This document shows, piece by piece, positions 22,431 to 33,322 of a stretch of DNA of 64,000 bases (its first letter is position 1; each line of letters starts with the position of its first letter). The stretch is from Trichoderma breve (taxonomy: Eukaryota > Ascomycota > Sordariomycetes > Hypocreales > Hypocreaceae), in assembly GCF_028502605.1 (NCBI RefSeq), contig NC_079233.1, positions 4,712,001 through 4,776,000 of the forward strand. The letters run 5' to 3'. The notes under the pieces are model-generated. The model was not told the origin of the DNA, searched no databases, and saw only the letters and a list, made by a program, of their open reading frames with translations. A program made the translations under genes and the position numbers.

Positions 22431-24452
22431 CTATCGCTTCCACGTGCCATCGTTCTTTACCTTGCCGCGTTTAAGGTACGCCGGCACCCTCTTCGGCAGC
22501 TCGATGTCGGGGTTGTTGGCGACCTTGACAGACTCTTCTCTCTTCCTCCTGTTAAGCTCCACAACAATCTTTCTATCGCTCAAGATTTCACCCTTCTCCT
22601 CAGCCTCAGCTCTAAGTTGCTCTTTAACCTGTCGAATCACGCCAGTATACGGCTGGCCGGGATAGATCTTCTTGCTCGCAGTCCAGTCTTCGTCGCTGAC
22701 GAGCTCAATGATCCGAATGTTGTGCTTGCCCTTTCGCAGAATCAACAGCTTGTCGTCAATGACAAACTTGGTTGTTTCCTCCGGGAACCACATCTTCATG
22801 GGCGTCCAATCGAGGTTCCCCGGCACGAGACCCCGCTGCTGACCAGGTCTAGCGGCAACATAAGCGCCCTGTTGCGAGACGAGGCGCTGACCCTCGCTGG
22901 CGCTGTTGACGAGGCCAGCTGCGTACAGGATCTTTGCAGGTGACAGTTTCAGCACAGACTGGGGAAGTTCAATGTCACTTCTCGGCGCCGTGTTGGGCGT
23001 CAAGATGCCCGTATCGGGGGCAGGTTCCCTGATGAAGTAAGGAAGTTGTCCACCGAAGCGGAACTGGTGCTGCTGGGCTTCTTGCACAGCCCTCTGAGAG
23101 CCGTGTACGAGGGACAGAACCTCGAATGCCAGCGTGTGTTGCGCAAGGCGCTTTGACGGGTCGGCCTGGTGCTCAACCATTACTTCTTGGATCTTGGCCA
23201 TTGGCATAAAGGTGAACAGCTTGAGAAGACTCTCAACGTCTTCGTCGGGTCGTCGCATAAAGTAACCGTAGAGCTCAAACGGCGATGTCTTGAATTCGTC
23301 CAGCCAGATTGCGTTGCCCGTGCTCTTACCAAACTTGACACCGGAGGAATCTGTAAGTAGTGGCACGGTGAAACCGACAGGTTCGTGCGTCCAGGTGGAA
23401 GGAATCTTCATTTCGGGCATTTCCTCCGATTCCCGAATGATCTTCAAGGCATCAATACCGGCGATGATGTTTCCGTACTGGTCAGAACCGCCAATCTGCA
23501 TCTGCACGCCCAGCTTGTTGTACATGTGCCAGAAATCCCAGCCCTGGAAGAGCGGATACATGAACTCGCCCAGGGACATGCCATCTCCCTCTGTCATTTT
23601 CCTCTTGACACTGAAATGAAACAATTAGCATCGGCAAAGGTGAAAGAGAAAACCTAGGCCATGAAAGTGAATAGGAGTGACTCACGTGTCGCGCGTTAAC
23701 ATTGGTCCAATTCTGGTATATCTCGCCAGCCTCTTAGTAAAGTCATACATGGTCAAGCCCTGCAACCACATGCTGTTGTTGAGCAGGCGCTGTTTCGCCG
23801 CCCAATCTTTCTCGTAACCGTACTTGTCTCTCAAGGCTGATACGTTGTGCCATAGCCTCGACAGCTGGTAGTGTATCTTGGTGACGTTCTTGGAAATATC
23901 CGAATTGGACATGATCTCGCGGGATTGTAAGCGGCCTGACGGGTCACCGATTCGAGCAGTTGCGCCTCCGAGGAGGGTCACGGCTGGGTGGCCGTGGAAC
24001 CACAGCCAGAAGAGGGGCATCATGGGAAGCAAGTGTCCGACATGCATCGAGTCTGCAGTGGGATCAACACCGACGTAGGCGCCTATTCTCTTAACCCGCA
24101 TGAGTTCCTTGATCTTGTCGGGAGTTCTACGCAAATCAATTAGTTAGCCACTGAACAAGTCATTCCCTTTGCGCAATTGCAATGCGAAGCTGACAACATA
24201 CCCCGCGACATCCTTGATATAGCCTCTCTCATCGAGGATATCCCACACATGCGGCTGCTCGCCATTCTGAATCTTGACTGCCCGCTCCTCCCACCGCTTT
24301 TCGCCCTCGGCAACCTTTGCCAAGTATGAAGTCGCTATGCCGCGCGCTCTGTGGGCTTGGCCCAGCGCCCAGGCGGATTGTCGGATGCCATGTCGTGAGC
24401 TGGCGCATCGCAATGCGAGCAGGGCCTTTGATATCGCCGCATGAGGAGCCAT
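22431..24452 (-). CDS. Mitochondrial tyrosyl-tRNA synthetase, CYT-18-like
   Basis: Predicted 623 aa in three exons: 24452-24202, 24126-23686, 23610-22431. The class I HIGH motif appears as HVGH (residues 112-115) after YVGVDPTADS. The second signature KFGKS is at residues 323-327. GGSDQYGNI of the tyrosine pocket is present. An extended C-terminal half carries an S4-like RNA-binding region (SPAKILYAAGLVNSASEGQRLV) and a further basic tail. The N-terminus is an Arg/Ala/Ser-rich mitochondrial presequence of about 40 residues. In Neurospora and relatives this enzyme also splices mitochondrial group I introns through fungal-specific insertions. That second role is plausible but cannot be shown from this sequence alone. 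Head to head with SDH4. Confidence 0.9.
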
Positions 24453-24923
24453 CGTAAGCGGTATAATCCCACTAAATGGTCACCAATGACCTGAAACTGA
24501 AAAACAAAGAATTCCCCCAATCACCATGCCCACATTGTTGGGCGTTAGGTGTGACCGCACGGGCGAAAGATCAAATATCAATCTTCAACCAAAAGCTCAT
24601 CCCACCTTGATTGATCGCCTTTCCCATGCAACAAAAATTCACATGCCATATCGAAACGCCCAGCCAATCAGACCGACCCGGCGTCTTCCAGCACGGAAAT
24701 ACATTGTTGCGTCCCGGTGGGCACCCTTCGGAACCGGCTCAGCCAATCACGGAGCTCCTAATTCGAGATCCTCGGCAATACCTCATCCGTTCAAGTTTCG
24801 TCCATCTACGCCCGTCATCCCGAAACCGATCTTGCTGGAGCTGTGATTCTGCCAGCGCGAAGCGTTTCCGGGTGCCAATTCTCACCACTGCAATCACAAG
24901 TCCCGAGTACTACTCTGTCAATC
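24453..24923. promoter_or_regulatory. Bidirectional promoter, mitochondrial TyrRS / SDH4
   Basis: 471 bp between the start codons of two genes for mitochondrial proteins. It holds two plus-strand CCAATCA boxes, at 24664-24670 and 24743-24749, 79 nt apart. CCAAT with a CA extension matches the Hap/CBF-type complex that controls many respiratory genes in fungi. Confidence 0.6.
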
Positions 24924-25598
24924 ATGGCATCGATTGTGCGACCTTCTCTGCTGCGGCAGACTGCGCTGGCGGCTCGTTGCGCCAAGCCTGCCTTCCGAAA
25001 CAACGCCATCAAGGCTTCGGCTTTCCACACCTCGACTCAGCGCTCTGCCTTTCTGCCTCCCGGACCTCGTGAGAACTCTCCCAGACAGACACTCGAGAAA
25101 CAAACGCAATTGCTTATGAGCTTGAAATCTTGCTAACATGCTGTCTCCATAGAGCGAATTGAGGGCTCAGGTATGCCGCGCAAATCGTGTTGCGCTCTCT
25201 CACATGCCGAACCTATAAAATAACTAACCACGAGCCTACATACAGTCAACGACCCTGCCCCCATTCCCAACCCCAACGCCGCGCACGGCTCCTACCACTG
25301 GACCTTTGAGCGCCTCCTCGCCGCCGGCCTCGTGCCCCTCACCATTGCTCCCTTCGCCGCCGGCTCCCTCAACCCCACCACCGACGCCATCCTGTGCTCC
25401 GCCGTCCTCCTGCACTCTCACATTGGCTTCCAGTCCGTCATCATCGACTACATCCCCAAGAACCGCTACTCCGGCCTGCGAAAGATCTTCTGGTGGGGTC
25501 TGAATCTGGCTACCGTCACCGTCGGCGTGGGATTGTACGAGTTCGAGACCAACGATATCGGTGTTACCGAGGCTATTAAGAAGATCTGGAAGGCATAA
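24924..25598 (+). CDS. SDH4: Succinate dehydrogenase membrane anchor subunit (CybS/Sdh4)
   Basis: Predicted 171 aa in three exons: 24924-25068, 25153-25170, 25246-25598. The middle exon is only 18 nt, flanked by TCCATAG and GTATGC, and restores PGPQRIEGSVNDPAP in frame. The N-terminus is a mitochondrial presequence (MASIVRPSLLRQTALAARC...). The mature part carries the CybS core: HGSYHWTFERLL, three hydrophobic segments, and SAVLLHSHIGFQSVIIDYIP with the His expected to contact haem b/ubiquinone. It ends LYEFETNDIGVTEAIKKIWKA. It anchors complex II in the inner membrane and helps form the quinone site. Confidence 0.92.
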
Positions 25599-26213
25599 GG
25601 ATGATGCTTGGGAAAGAGAAGGTGGGACGAAAAACTTGATATCTTGTGATTGCTTGCTGGGGACAGAATCGATGGGTTTGGAGGCAGGCTGTGTAACTGA
25701 TATTATGCGCTAATTGGGCCACGAAACGGCTGTGAGCGCTTGTATAGAAGTACGATTAAAAAAGAAGCATAACCATAATACTTTGGAGTCTGTGCAATTG
25801 CTTTTTGAATGAGTATTGTATTCGTAATGAAAGCCATTATAGCTCATGCCCACCTAGCTTCAATTCAACTCTGTCCAGCTTTCAAGTATTCATACTGCCA
25901 AGCGATGGAATCATGGAAGTAAAGCTCAACTAAGTCTAGATAACTCTCTCCAGTTTTTACTACAACTATATAAGCTATGCTCAAATCTCTCTCAAACCCA
26001 ACAGTTAATTGTGTGAAAAATAAAGGTCATTGACTTCTTGTTTATAGCAGTTCGCAGCTCCATACAAACCCAAAGCACACAAACAGCCTCTCAAATCTCC
26101 ACTAGCTCGTCTTGCTCGTCCCACATTGACTAAAAGCTCCCGGCCAATTTTTTACCCCGCATGCAAAAGCTTACATACCAATTACAGAAGCCTCCTAGCA
26201 ACTCTTCTACATC
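25599..26213. other. 3' spacer between SDH4 and tRNA-Tyr
   Basis: About 0.6 kb, AT-leaning, presumably the SDH4 3' UTR and the tRNA 5' flank. No other gene is seen. Confidence 0.5.
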
Positions 26214-26301
26214 CTCTGGGTGGTCTAGTTGGTTCATGGCGTTCGACTGTAATGGGTAACATCTCATCGAAAAGTCGGCGGTTCGATTCCGTCCCCGGAG
26301 A
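26214..26301 (+). tRNA. tRNA-Tyr (GTA) with 13-nt intron
   Basis: The cloverleaf is complete. Acceptor stem CTCTGGG (26214-26220) pairs with CCCGGAG (26294-26300), with discriminator A at 26301. The D arm is GTC-TAGTTGGTTCAT-GGC. The anticodon stem TTCGA pairs with TCGAA (26267-26271), and GTA is at 26249-26251. The T arm is GGCGG-TTCGATT-CCGTC. A 13-nt intron at 26253-26265 follows position 37, the canonical site; eukaryotic tRNA-Tyr genes almost always have one. The spliced length is 75 nt before CCA. A run of seven T at 26328-26334 is a fitting Pol III terminator. Confidence 0.93.
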
Positions 26302-26757
26302 ACAATTCTCCCCGGAGAAGAGTTACATTTTTTTGGCCTTTTTACACTTTTACTGCCAAAGGATTATTCTCTCGTCTTTTTCTTTTTTTAGAAAAAAAAA
26401 AAAAACTCTCCTTTTAATGAGTATTCTAGAGTCTCGTCTTTTTGTCTAAATTCTCTTTCAAATGTAGAAAATGCTTGGTTATTGAAATGGCAGATGCAAT
26501 GAAAGTGCATCCTACAACATACAATTACATCGCTCAACTAATACGCATCACATACAATGTGTCACTTGATGAAAAAGATCATACAATTGATAGGTATAGT
26601 AGGTTTTAATTTATTTGTTATCAATCTGCATGCCACAGGCATGGACACTCCTTTTATCCCAATTCATCAGAATCCCTGGGTACAGTGTTGGACGATACCC
26701 CCATGATTCAATCACTATCCATCCTAGACAATCATCCTAGTCAACTCCATCCAGGCT
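26302..26757. other. tRNA 3' flank and BTA1 3' spacer
   Basis: Immediately after the tRNA, GGAGAACAATTCTCC (26297-26311) forms a perfect inverted repeat, followed by a second CCCGGAGAAG and the T7 run at 26328-26334. The remainder up to the BTA1 stop contains A/T runs and no gene. Confidence 0.55.
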
Positions 26758-29511
26758 TTAAATGGTCAGGCTGGTAATGTCAGTTCCACCAATGCGGTCA
26801 AACTCGGGAGTAGGAGGAGGCAAGTTCTCCGTCTTGGTGCAAATCCAGCAGCTGGCATACATGTTGACACGGTCGATGCAGGCGCCATCGACGCGAGAGC
26901 CGTGGCACTTGGCAGTGAAGCCGTGAGCCTCGAAAACCTTGATGTACCAGGGGCTCAAAGCAGATGTACGAAGGAGCACACGACCGCCCATCTGGAGAGC
27001 CCTGTTGAGCTTGCTAATCTGGGCGGCAGCTGCTTGAGAGCCAGTGTCAAACCAGTCCATGCTGTCCATGATGACCGCAACGGTGAGGGTGCCAGGGGTG
27101 ATGCGTGCAATGACCTCCTCGAGCTCATCGGTGTGAATGCGAAGACCATCCAGAGCACCGGGGCGAGACAGCTTGGCGTGAACCTCGGGGCGGAGATACT
27201 CGAGGTGGCACTTCTTAGAGAACTTGCCATCCAAGCAGACGTAATAGTAAGGGTTGTCGGTACCAATGTGAGTCTCTTCAGCAACGGGGTCCAGTGTGTT
27301 GACCATGTAGTGCCAGATGGCGTGAGAGCGAGTGTTCTTTGCCTTGCCCTGCTTCACGATTTCCGAGTTGGCATGGTCGTTCTCAATCATGGCGAGCTGG
27401 TTCTTGGGGACACCGAGAGCAGCCCAGAGGAAGCTCTCCTGAGCAACCACCAAGTTGCAGATGAGCTTGGAGAGCAGAGCGGGTCGGATCTTGTTGCGCC
27501 AGATATCTCGCTGCTCGTTCAGAGTTCGAGCACTGAGGAGCTTCTGGACAGTAGACTGTAGACCAAAGATGCGAGCAATCCAGCGGAAGGCACGAATGGC
27601 ATGGCGAGAGCCACCAGTATCGTAGAGGCCATAGCCCTTGTTGTTGTGGAAGACGTGGATATTCTTGAGCCAGTATTGGAATGCGCGGCCAGAGAGATGG
27701 GGAGACAGCTTGGAGATGAGCAACTTTCGGAACTCGGGGTGCTTTCCCTCACCAAAAATCTTCCAGAAATCCTCATATGGTAGAGCAGTGTACGCGGCAG
27801 CCTTGAGTTCCAGAAGGTGGTTTTGAGTGGGGTTAAGGTCAACGGCATGAACACGAGCAGGGCTCTGGGCAAGGTAGGAAATGATGTTGTCTCCGGCAGA
27901 GGTGATGGCGAGAACTTTGTCATCAGGGCCAAGCTTCAGCAGGCGCTCGTCAACACGTGCATCTTCCCAAGTGAAGGCATAGATGTACTCGTCGTTGAAC
28001 TGGGTGTGCTTTTGGAGTCTATCATCGTAGTAGATACGCCAGTGGTGGTTCTGGTAGAAGAATGAGGGGAGAGGCAAGTTGGCAGACAGGTTCTCGACCG
28101 CAGTGATGAAGGCCTTGGAACGGATCTCTGGTGCGGATCTCTCAATCGCACGGGTCAGAGCATCTCCTTGGTTGGCAGGGTACAGGTAGGGCGATTCAGT
28201 AGCCAGTGCATCGATTCGCTCAATAATTTCATGAGGCAGACTCGACGGCGAAAACGGCTTCTTGTGGCATCCAACCCAGATGTAGTAAGGGATATAGCCG
28301 AGAGTGCGATTGCGGAAGTTGGAGTTGAGAACAGTGCCAAACTTGTACTCGAGGTAATCGCGGCGACCAGGCTCAAGGCCAACACGGTCAATGTCGAACC
28401 AGGCACGCCAGAAGTTTCGAGACAGCATGTTGACATGGCGATCCACGAGGCCACCAGTGTAGTTGCGGAAAGAGTAGTCAATCTGGTTCTGGACGTAGAA
28501 ATCAACGACACCCAGAATGCCATGAGGAGCCAGCAGCGAGTTCACAGAGTCGACAACAGAGTAGTAGTCGGGCTGCCATGAAAGTCAGTTGGAAATTCAG
28601 CCAAATAAAGCTTTTTTTGACGGCCGATACTTACAATCATAGACAAGCTGTATGAAAAGGTGACTAGGTCAGCACCGCCATAATCCTGGCGCTGCTGGGT
28701 GAGGTAGCTGAGCGAAGGAGATCTCGGAGCGACCTGCTTAGACATGCCAGTCTCGTAGTCTTCGAGGCGGAACTTGCGAGCATCTTGGCAGACGACGCGA
28801 ACGTTTTTCCAACCGAGCCGTTCAAACCGCTTCTTTGCTACCTCGCAGAGAGACGGGGAGAAGTCGACAAGGTACACGCTGGAGAAGAAGTTGGGAACGT
28901 CGACGAATTGGGACATGGCTTCAATGTTCCAGCCAGTGCCGCCTCCAACCTGTTTATTTACCAGTTAGTTTCGGTTGTCTTAAGTTTTGTCTACGTCTAG
29001 CCATATGGTCTAGATAATGCAGCAGAGGCAACTCACGTCGACCCAAATACGCTTGGTCTTGTTATCGTCAGCAATCTTAGCTTTCGCCTCAAGCTGGGCA
29101 GCAACAAGAGCAAGCATGTCTTCGCGACCGCGAAGAAGAAGCTTGCGTGTGGCATCATAAGCCCCGGCCTGCTTCTTATAGAAGCTCTCTAGAGCGTCCT
29201 GCTGGGAAGCCTTGGAATCGCCCTGATGGGGTTTGATGAAGCAAGAGTAAAAGAACAGGAAAAAGGACCTGAGAACTCCAGGTGTATCATTGCCCTGCCC
29301 GGTGCCTCGCGAGGCAGCCAAACTTGAAACGGCAATACCACCTAAAAGAGTGGCTGCTATTCCAGCATATAGAGGATTTATCTCGGTGCCAAAAGGCATA
29401 AAGTTTATGTTACCACCCTAGGGAGAAGAAAGTGTCTGGTTAGCATAAGAACCCCCTCAATGGCAAGGACGAGAGAATTGAGAGCACTGGAGAGCTTACA
29501 GGAAAAGCCAT
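26758..29511 (-). CDS. BTA1: Betaine-lipid (DGTS) synthase, BtaB-BtaA fusion
   Basis: Predicted 840 aa in four exons: 29511-29500 (12 nt, MAFP), 29417-29037, 28949-28635, 28572-26758. The N-terminal half has a hydrophobic segment, then a SAM methyltransferase domain with motif I V132-GGGTGW and LVDFSPSLCEVAKKR. This corresponds to bacterial BtaB, which trimethylates the homoserine head group. The C-terminal half (about residues 430-800) matches BtaA, the 3-amino-3-carboxypropyl transferase acting on diacylglycerol, with VLAITSAGDN and VHAVDLNPTQNHLLELK. The enzyme makes diacylglyceryl-trimethylhomoserine, a phosphorus-free lipid that replaces phosphatidylcholine under phosphate shortage in fungi. 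If the 12-nt exon is wrong, translation could start at 29399, giving 830 aa. Intron 3 donor is GTAAGT at 28634. Confidence 0.9.
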
Positions 29512-31846
29512 GGTATTCTCTCATTTTACCAATTGAGAGAATAGAGGGAAAAGATTGATCACAAGCTAAGGATGTGTTGAACTCAGCTTCAGGCAAAGGT
29601 TGAAAATGGTGGGAAGATGAAACTGAGAGAGAACAAGTCGAGCAGAGAGGAGGAGACAAGAGGATAAATAGGAAATAGAGAAACTGGGAGACTTGGCTCT
29701 GTCCAATCCAGTCCAGACATGCACATGTACATGTACAGGTATCAGTAATAAGGCACAAGTGCGTGCATCAACTCCAATTCTGGCACCTCCACGGCCATTT
29801 AGACGCAAGCGAGACCCCTTTTGGGGTTGCAGCAGGCCTGGCAACCCACATTGAAGGCGGGCAGCATTATCTTTGGGCGTCGAGTTTGTCCGTCCGTCCA
29901 TACAGAGTACAGTAGTCTACAGTCCAGAGGCGCGTATTATCGGCCGTGCTGGGCGTTGGCCTCGATTTGGCGAGCAGCATGAGTTGAACACAGTACGCCT
30001 ACTTCCACGCAACCCAGAATCACATGTCAAACGCTTGCTGTCAGCGAGAATGGAGCACAGGGATCATCGTTCTTTTCGCAATGGCTTGTGACTGCTTCAG
30101 ATCCATGGATAGCGCGCGAAAGAGCTTCTGGAGCACGGTGGTAGCCAATGGCTGAACCACATGCTTGGGCAACGAGCGGTGCCAGGGGGCATATTGTTGG
30201 GCAGCACACGTGCAAAATTGTTGAGAGATTGCCATCTGGGAGACGGGCGTGCTCCATAGCAGTTCCGTGGTAACGGCTTTGGGTCGTAGCTTCATGCGGG
30301 ATGGAGTAGCTCAGGGATCTGGAGGGGCTCTGTCTCTGTCTCTGTCTCTGCTTGGACACTGTCCACCCTGGTACTGTATGTATTGAGCAGGAGAGTAAAG
30401 AGCAGGCAGTGAATAGCTCTCCACTAACAATTGAACCTGGGGAGGGGAATTGAGTGCAGGTGGGCTCATCGAATAGCTCCGTGTTGGCGGGGCAGCGTGA
30501 GTGGGGGATCCCTATGGGTTCAAGTTTGTATCGTCCAGTGCCATTGAACTCTGGCGTGGGGAACTCAAGGCTTTTTGACCCTGTTGATGTCATGCTTTGT
30601 ACGTGTAGCAACTCGTATTGAGCAGTGATTGCATGTGAAACGCATCAATGTATCGTTGCACCGCTTGGAGCATTCACTCACCCGTTCACCCAGTCACCCA
30701 TTCGCGCTTGGCAGCCTCAGAAGAGGATCGGCGAGCCATGAAGCGTCCATGGAAATGTCTCGGGATTGCGCTCAGCGCGCTACAAGGCACCACAGTGCAA
30801 ACATGGTGACACCGGCAGAATGCACCAGCCCACGCCACAGGGTCTTTACTAGAGGCCATGTCGACACCTTGAGTTGAGGGTGTTCTATCAGCCTATTTGT
30901 GGTTGGAACAAGTCATCGATGCTAGTACGAGCATGGTGGAGCCAGCATTGTCTGGGGAGCGCCAATCAAGCAGGGCATCCACAGCACATGCAGCGGAGAG
31001 CCAGTTCCGTAGGGGGCTTGTCTTGGGGTCTTGGGGGTCCTGAGCTGAGCTGAGCTGGGCGAGCTGATTGTGGGAGAATTGCCACACGACACCACTCCAG
31101 TGTTACTCGCAGACTGTATCTTTCTCTGTCAACGTCAAAGGTGAAATGGGTGTCCAGATTTTCAATGGATGTTAGATGACTTTAATTGACAAGGTCCGGC
31201 GGGGCAGCGATGTGGCTCGTGTGGCTGGTGCAACAGGCACCGGTATTGCTTGGGTACTATTGAATGTACCTACGGAAGGATATATCCTGAGATTGATATC
31301 GCCAAGTCACCATCGCCTTACACGCCTAGTTAACGTTTCTATCGATCAATCCATCTTCTTTTTCAACCACGATCCCAGCAGGACCATGGCTGACTATTCG
31401 TCTCCTGGCCTCGCAGCTTCTGGAGCTGTAGCTTCTCTCAGCTATGCTTCATCCAACTCTGCTCCAAGTCAGGGCCATTCTCCTCACTTCCACGTTGTCA
31501 AATATCTCTGGGCATGTCGTCCAGTATTTGCCTTGTATTCGCATTTCTTTTTGCATTTCTTGAACACAACTAGCTCCAAATGTTCAACCATGTCTATTTG
31601 AAGTCAATATAGATCGGTCGAGCATACGGGAGATTGTGCGGGAACAAGCCGCTCTATAGAGGCAGTTGTTGGTGAGATGGAATGCACGAAGAGGCGCATA
31701 CCTACAGGTAGACACCACCCAAAGGGCTGGGGCACAGGCCAGATGACAGTATGGGCAGGCTGAAAACATAACCCGGATCATAATTTAAGTCTCTATATTG
31801 GCTCTTATCCGCCAAAACCAACCGTTCTTCAATTTCCAACATCGGA
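29512..31846. promoter_or_regulatory. Long divergent spacer, BTA1 / kinase-like gene
   Basis: About 2.3 kb. Frames here (for example 30027-30611 minus and 31176-31601 plus) lack recognisable domains. It contains a CACGTG site at 30207-30212, an ICRE-like CATGTGAAA at about 30632-30640 and a CTCTGT tandem run near 30328-30350. A short frame at 31386 begins MADYSSPGLAAS and might be a small gene or leader, but support is weak. Confidence 0.45.
30207..30212. promoter_or_regulatory. CACGTG E-box upstream of BTA1
   Basis: CACGTG is the core site of Pho4/NUC-1-type phosphate regulators. It lies about 0.7 kb upstream of the BTA1 start. One 6-mer in 2.3 kb can easily be chance, so this is suggestive only. 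Confidence 0.3.
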
Positions 31847-33322
31847 ATGATCATGGGAGAAGTACAAGCCCTCGAAGCCATTGACGTTGCCCCCGACAGC
31901 ATCTGGGGCGATGAAGACGAGACCATTGTCTATGCCCAAGTGCTTGGACAAGGAAAGGCTGTCATTTTCCGTTTCCAGCGGAGCGATGACAGCTTGCCTG
32001 AGTCTTTGCCAAGCCGGATTGTCTGCTGCTATCACGACCTCGAGGTGCCAGATGGGACATTCACTTTCCAGGATCGCAGCTCAATGCGGAGCGCTTTATG
32101 GTCTGCCATAGCCACGGTTTGGCCTGATTGCATCAAGGATCCCGCGATTGGCAACCCTGGTATTGTGGTTGATATCCTTCCTGGAGAGACCCAGGAGATT
32201 GTCGGGAGAGCTTACCAGGAACCACTCTTTGATCAATATCTCGCCCTCCTCCATGATATCCATCCAAGCGACCTGGTTGCCGGGGGCCATTCTCCTCGTA
32301 TTTTTGATATCTCCGAGATTGTCCTACTCGAGGTATTGGGCGGCAGAGGCTGCTCCAAGCGAGTGCAGTTTCAAGATGCAAGGAAGCCATCACCCCTTGT
32401 CTTCAAAGGAATTGATTTTCAAACATACCTGCAACTTCACGATGACGACGACGAATTTGCCCGCACCACGGTCGATGTTTGGAGATGTTCTACCAAATTA
32501 ATCGCCAACATGCCACGCCATCCAAACATCCAATCGCCACCACGGTATCTGGTATCGGTGCGCGACTCCGATCAGAACCCTGTGCTCGTTGGTCATCTAT
32601 CGACCTACTTCGCTGGAGGTGACCTTGGCAACGCAATTGAAGCAGCCAATGCAGGAAAATCGCAAATCCCCTTGAAGCAAAAAGCTAAATGGTGTCATCA
32701 AATGTGCCTGGCAATAACGCATACCCACCGGGTCGCGCATACTTACCACATGGATATAAAGCCTGGGAATTTTGTTATTGACGACCAAGAGAACCTGATC
32801 CTCATTGACTGGGAGCAAAGCGGTGCGCCAGCAACCACACTCGCCCCCGAGGCAGACGGGACCTGGGACGTGGAAGAACAAGGTACGAATGAGAACGGAT
32901 CGCCGAAACTGGTCTACACCAAGTATACGGGCCCAGAACGTCGCAATATGCCGGAAGGCAGTGGACGGGAGAGCTTCAATATTTGGAATGTCTTCCCAGA
33001 GTGGCAAGCGAGTTGCCCTAGAGCTGTCGAGTTGGCCGAAGTGTTTGCGTTAGGGAGGACCATGTGGATGCTTCTGAGCCAGACAGCCAACAACTTTGAC
33101 GAGGTTGAGCACCCCAATGATGTTCAGGTCATCTGGGCAGGTAAAAACGATCCTCCATCCCATTGGGTCGAAATGGTGGAAAATTGCATGAAGGTCGATC
33201 CAAACGATCGTCCATCGTTGGACGACCTGGTGGATTTCTGGGAAGGCGAAGCATATTCTTTTAAACCGCAAGCCTCTTCTGGCTTTGAGGCTGCGCGATT
33301 CGATCTATGTAGACCAAGTTGA
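31847..33322 (+). CDS. Protein-kinase-like protein with DWE in place of DFG
   Basis: Intronless frame of 491 aa (or 489 from the ATG at 31853). A long N-terminal region of about 170 residues has no recognised domain. The kinase-like half shows a Gly-containing strand (EVLGGRGCSKRV), a candidate ATP-binding Lys in VFKGID, the catalytic loop HMDIKPGNFVI (H301, D303, K305, N308) and LIDWEQ with D321. D303 and D321 are 18 residues apart, the spacing found between HRD and DFG aspartates in active kinases. The activation segment contains TKYTGPERR in the place of an APE region, and helix F-I segments follow (ELAEVFALGRTMWMLL, DPNDRPSLDDLVDFW). Catalytic residues are thus kept while HRD reads HMD and DFG reads DWE. 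Fungi have many such lineage-expanded kinases; function is unknown. Confidence 0.8.
   Translation: MIMGEVQALEAIDVAPDSIWGDEDETIVYAQVLGQGKAVIFRFQRSDDSLPESLPSRIVCCYHDLEVPDGTFTFQDRSSMRSALWSAIATVWPDCIKDPAIGNPGIVVDILPGETQEIVGRAYQEPLFDQYLALLHDIHPSDLVAGGHSPRIFDISEIVLLEVLGGRGCSKRVQFQDARKPSPLVFKGIDFQTYLQLHDDDDEFARTTVDVWRCSTKLIANMPRHPNIQSPPRYLVSVRDSDQNPVLVGHLSTYFAGGDLGNAIEAANAGKSQIPLKQKAKWCHQMCLAITHTHRVAHTYHMDIKPGNFVIDDQENLILIDWEQSGAPATTLAPEADGTWDVEEQGTNENGSPKLVYTKYTGPERRNMPEGSGRESFNIWNVFPEWQASCPRAVELAEVFALGRTMWMLLSQTANNFDEVEHPNDVQVIWAGKNDPPSHWVEMVENCMKVDPNDRPSLDDLVDFWEGEAYSFKPQASSGFEAARFDLCRPS

Noticed and set aside
26902..27561. 219-codon plus-strand frame
   Set aside because: Antisense to the conserved BtaA-like part of BTA1; no motif of its own.
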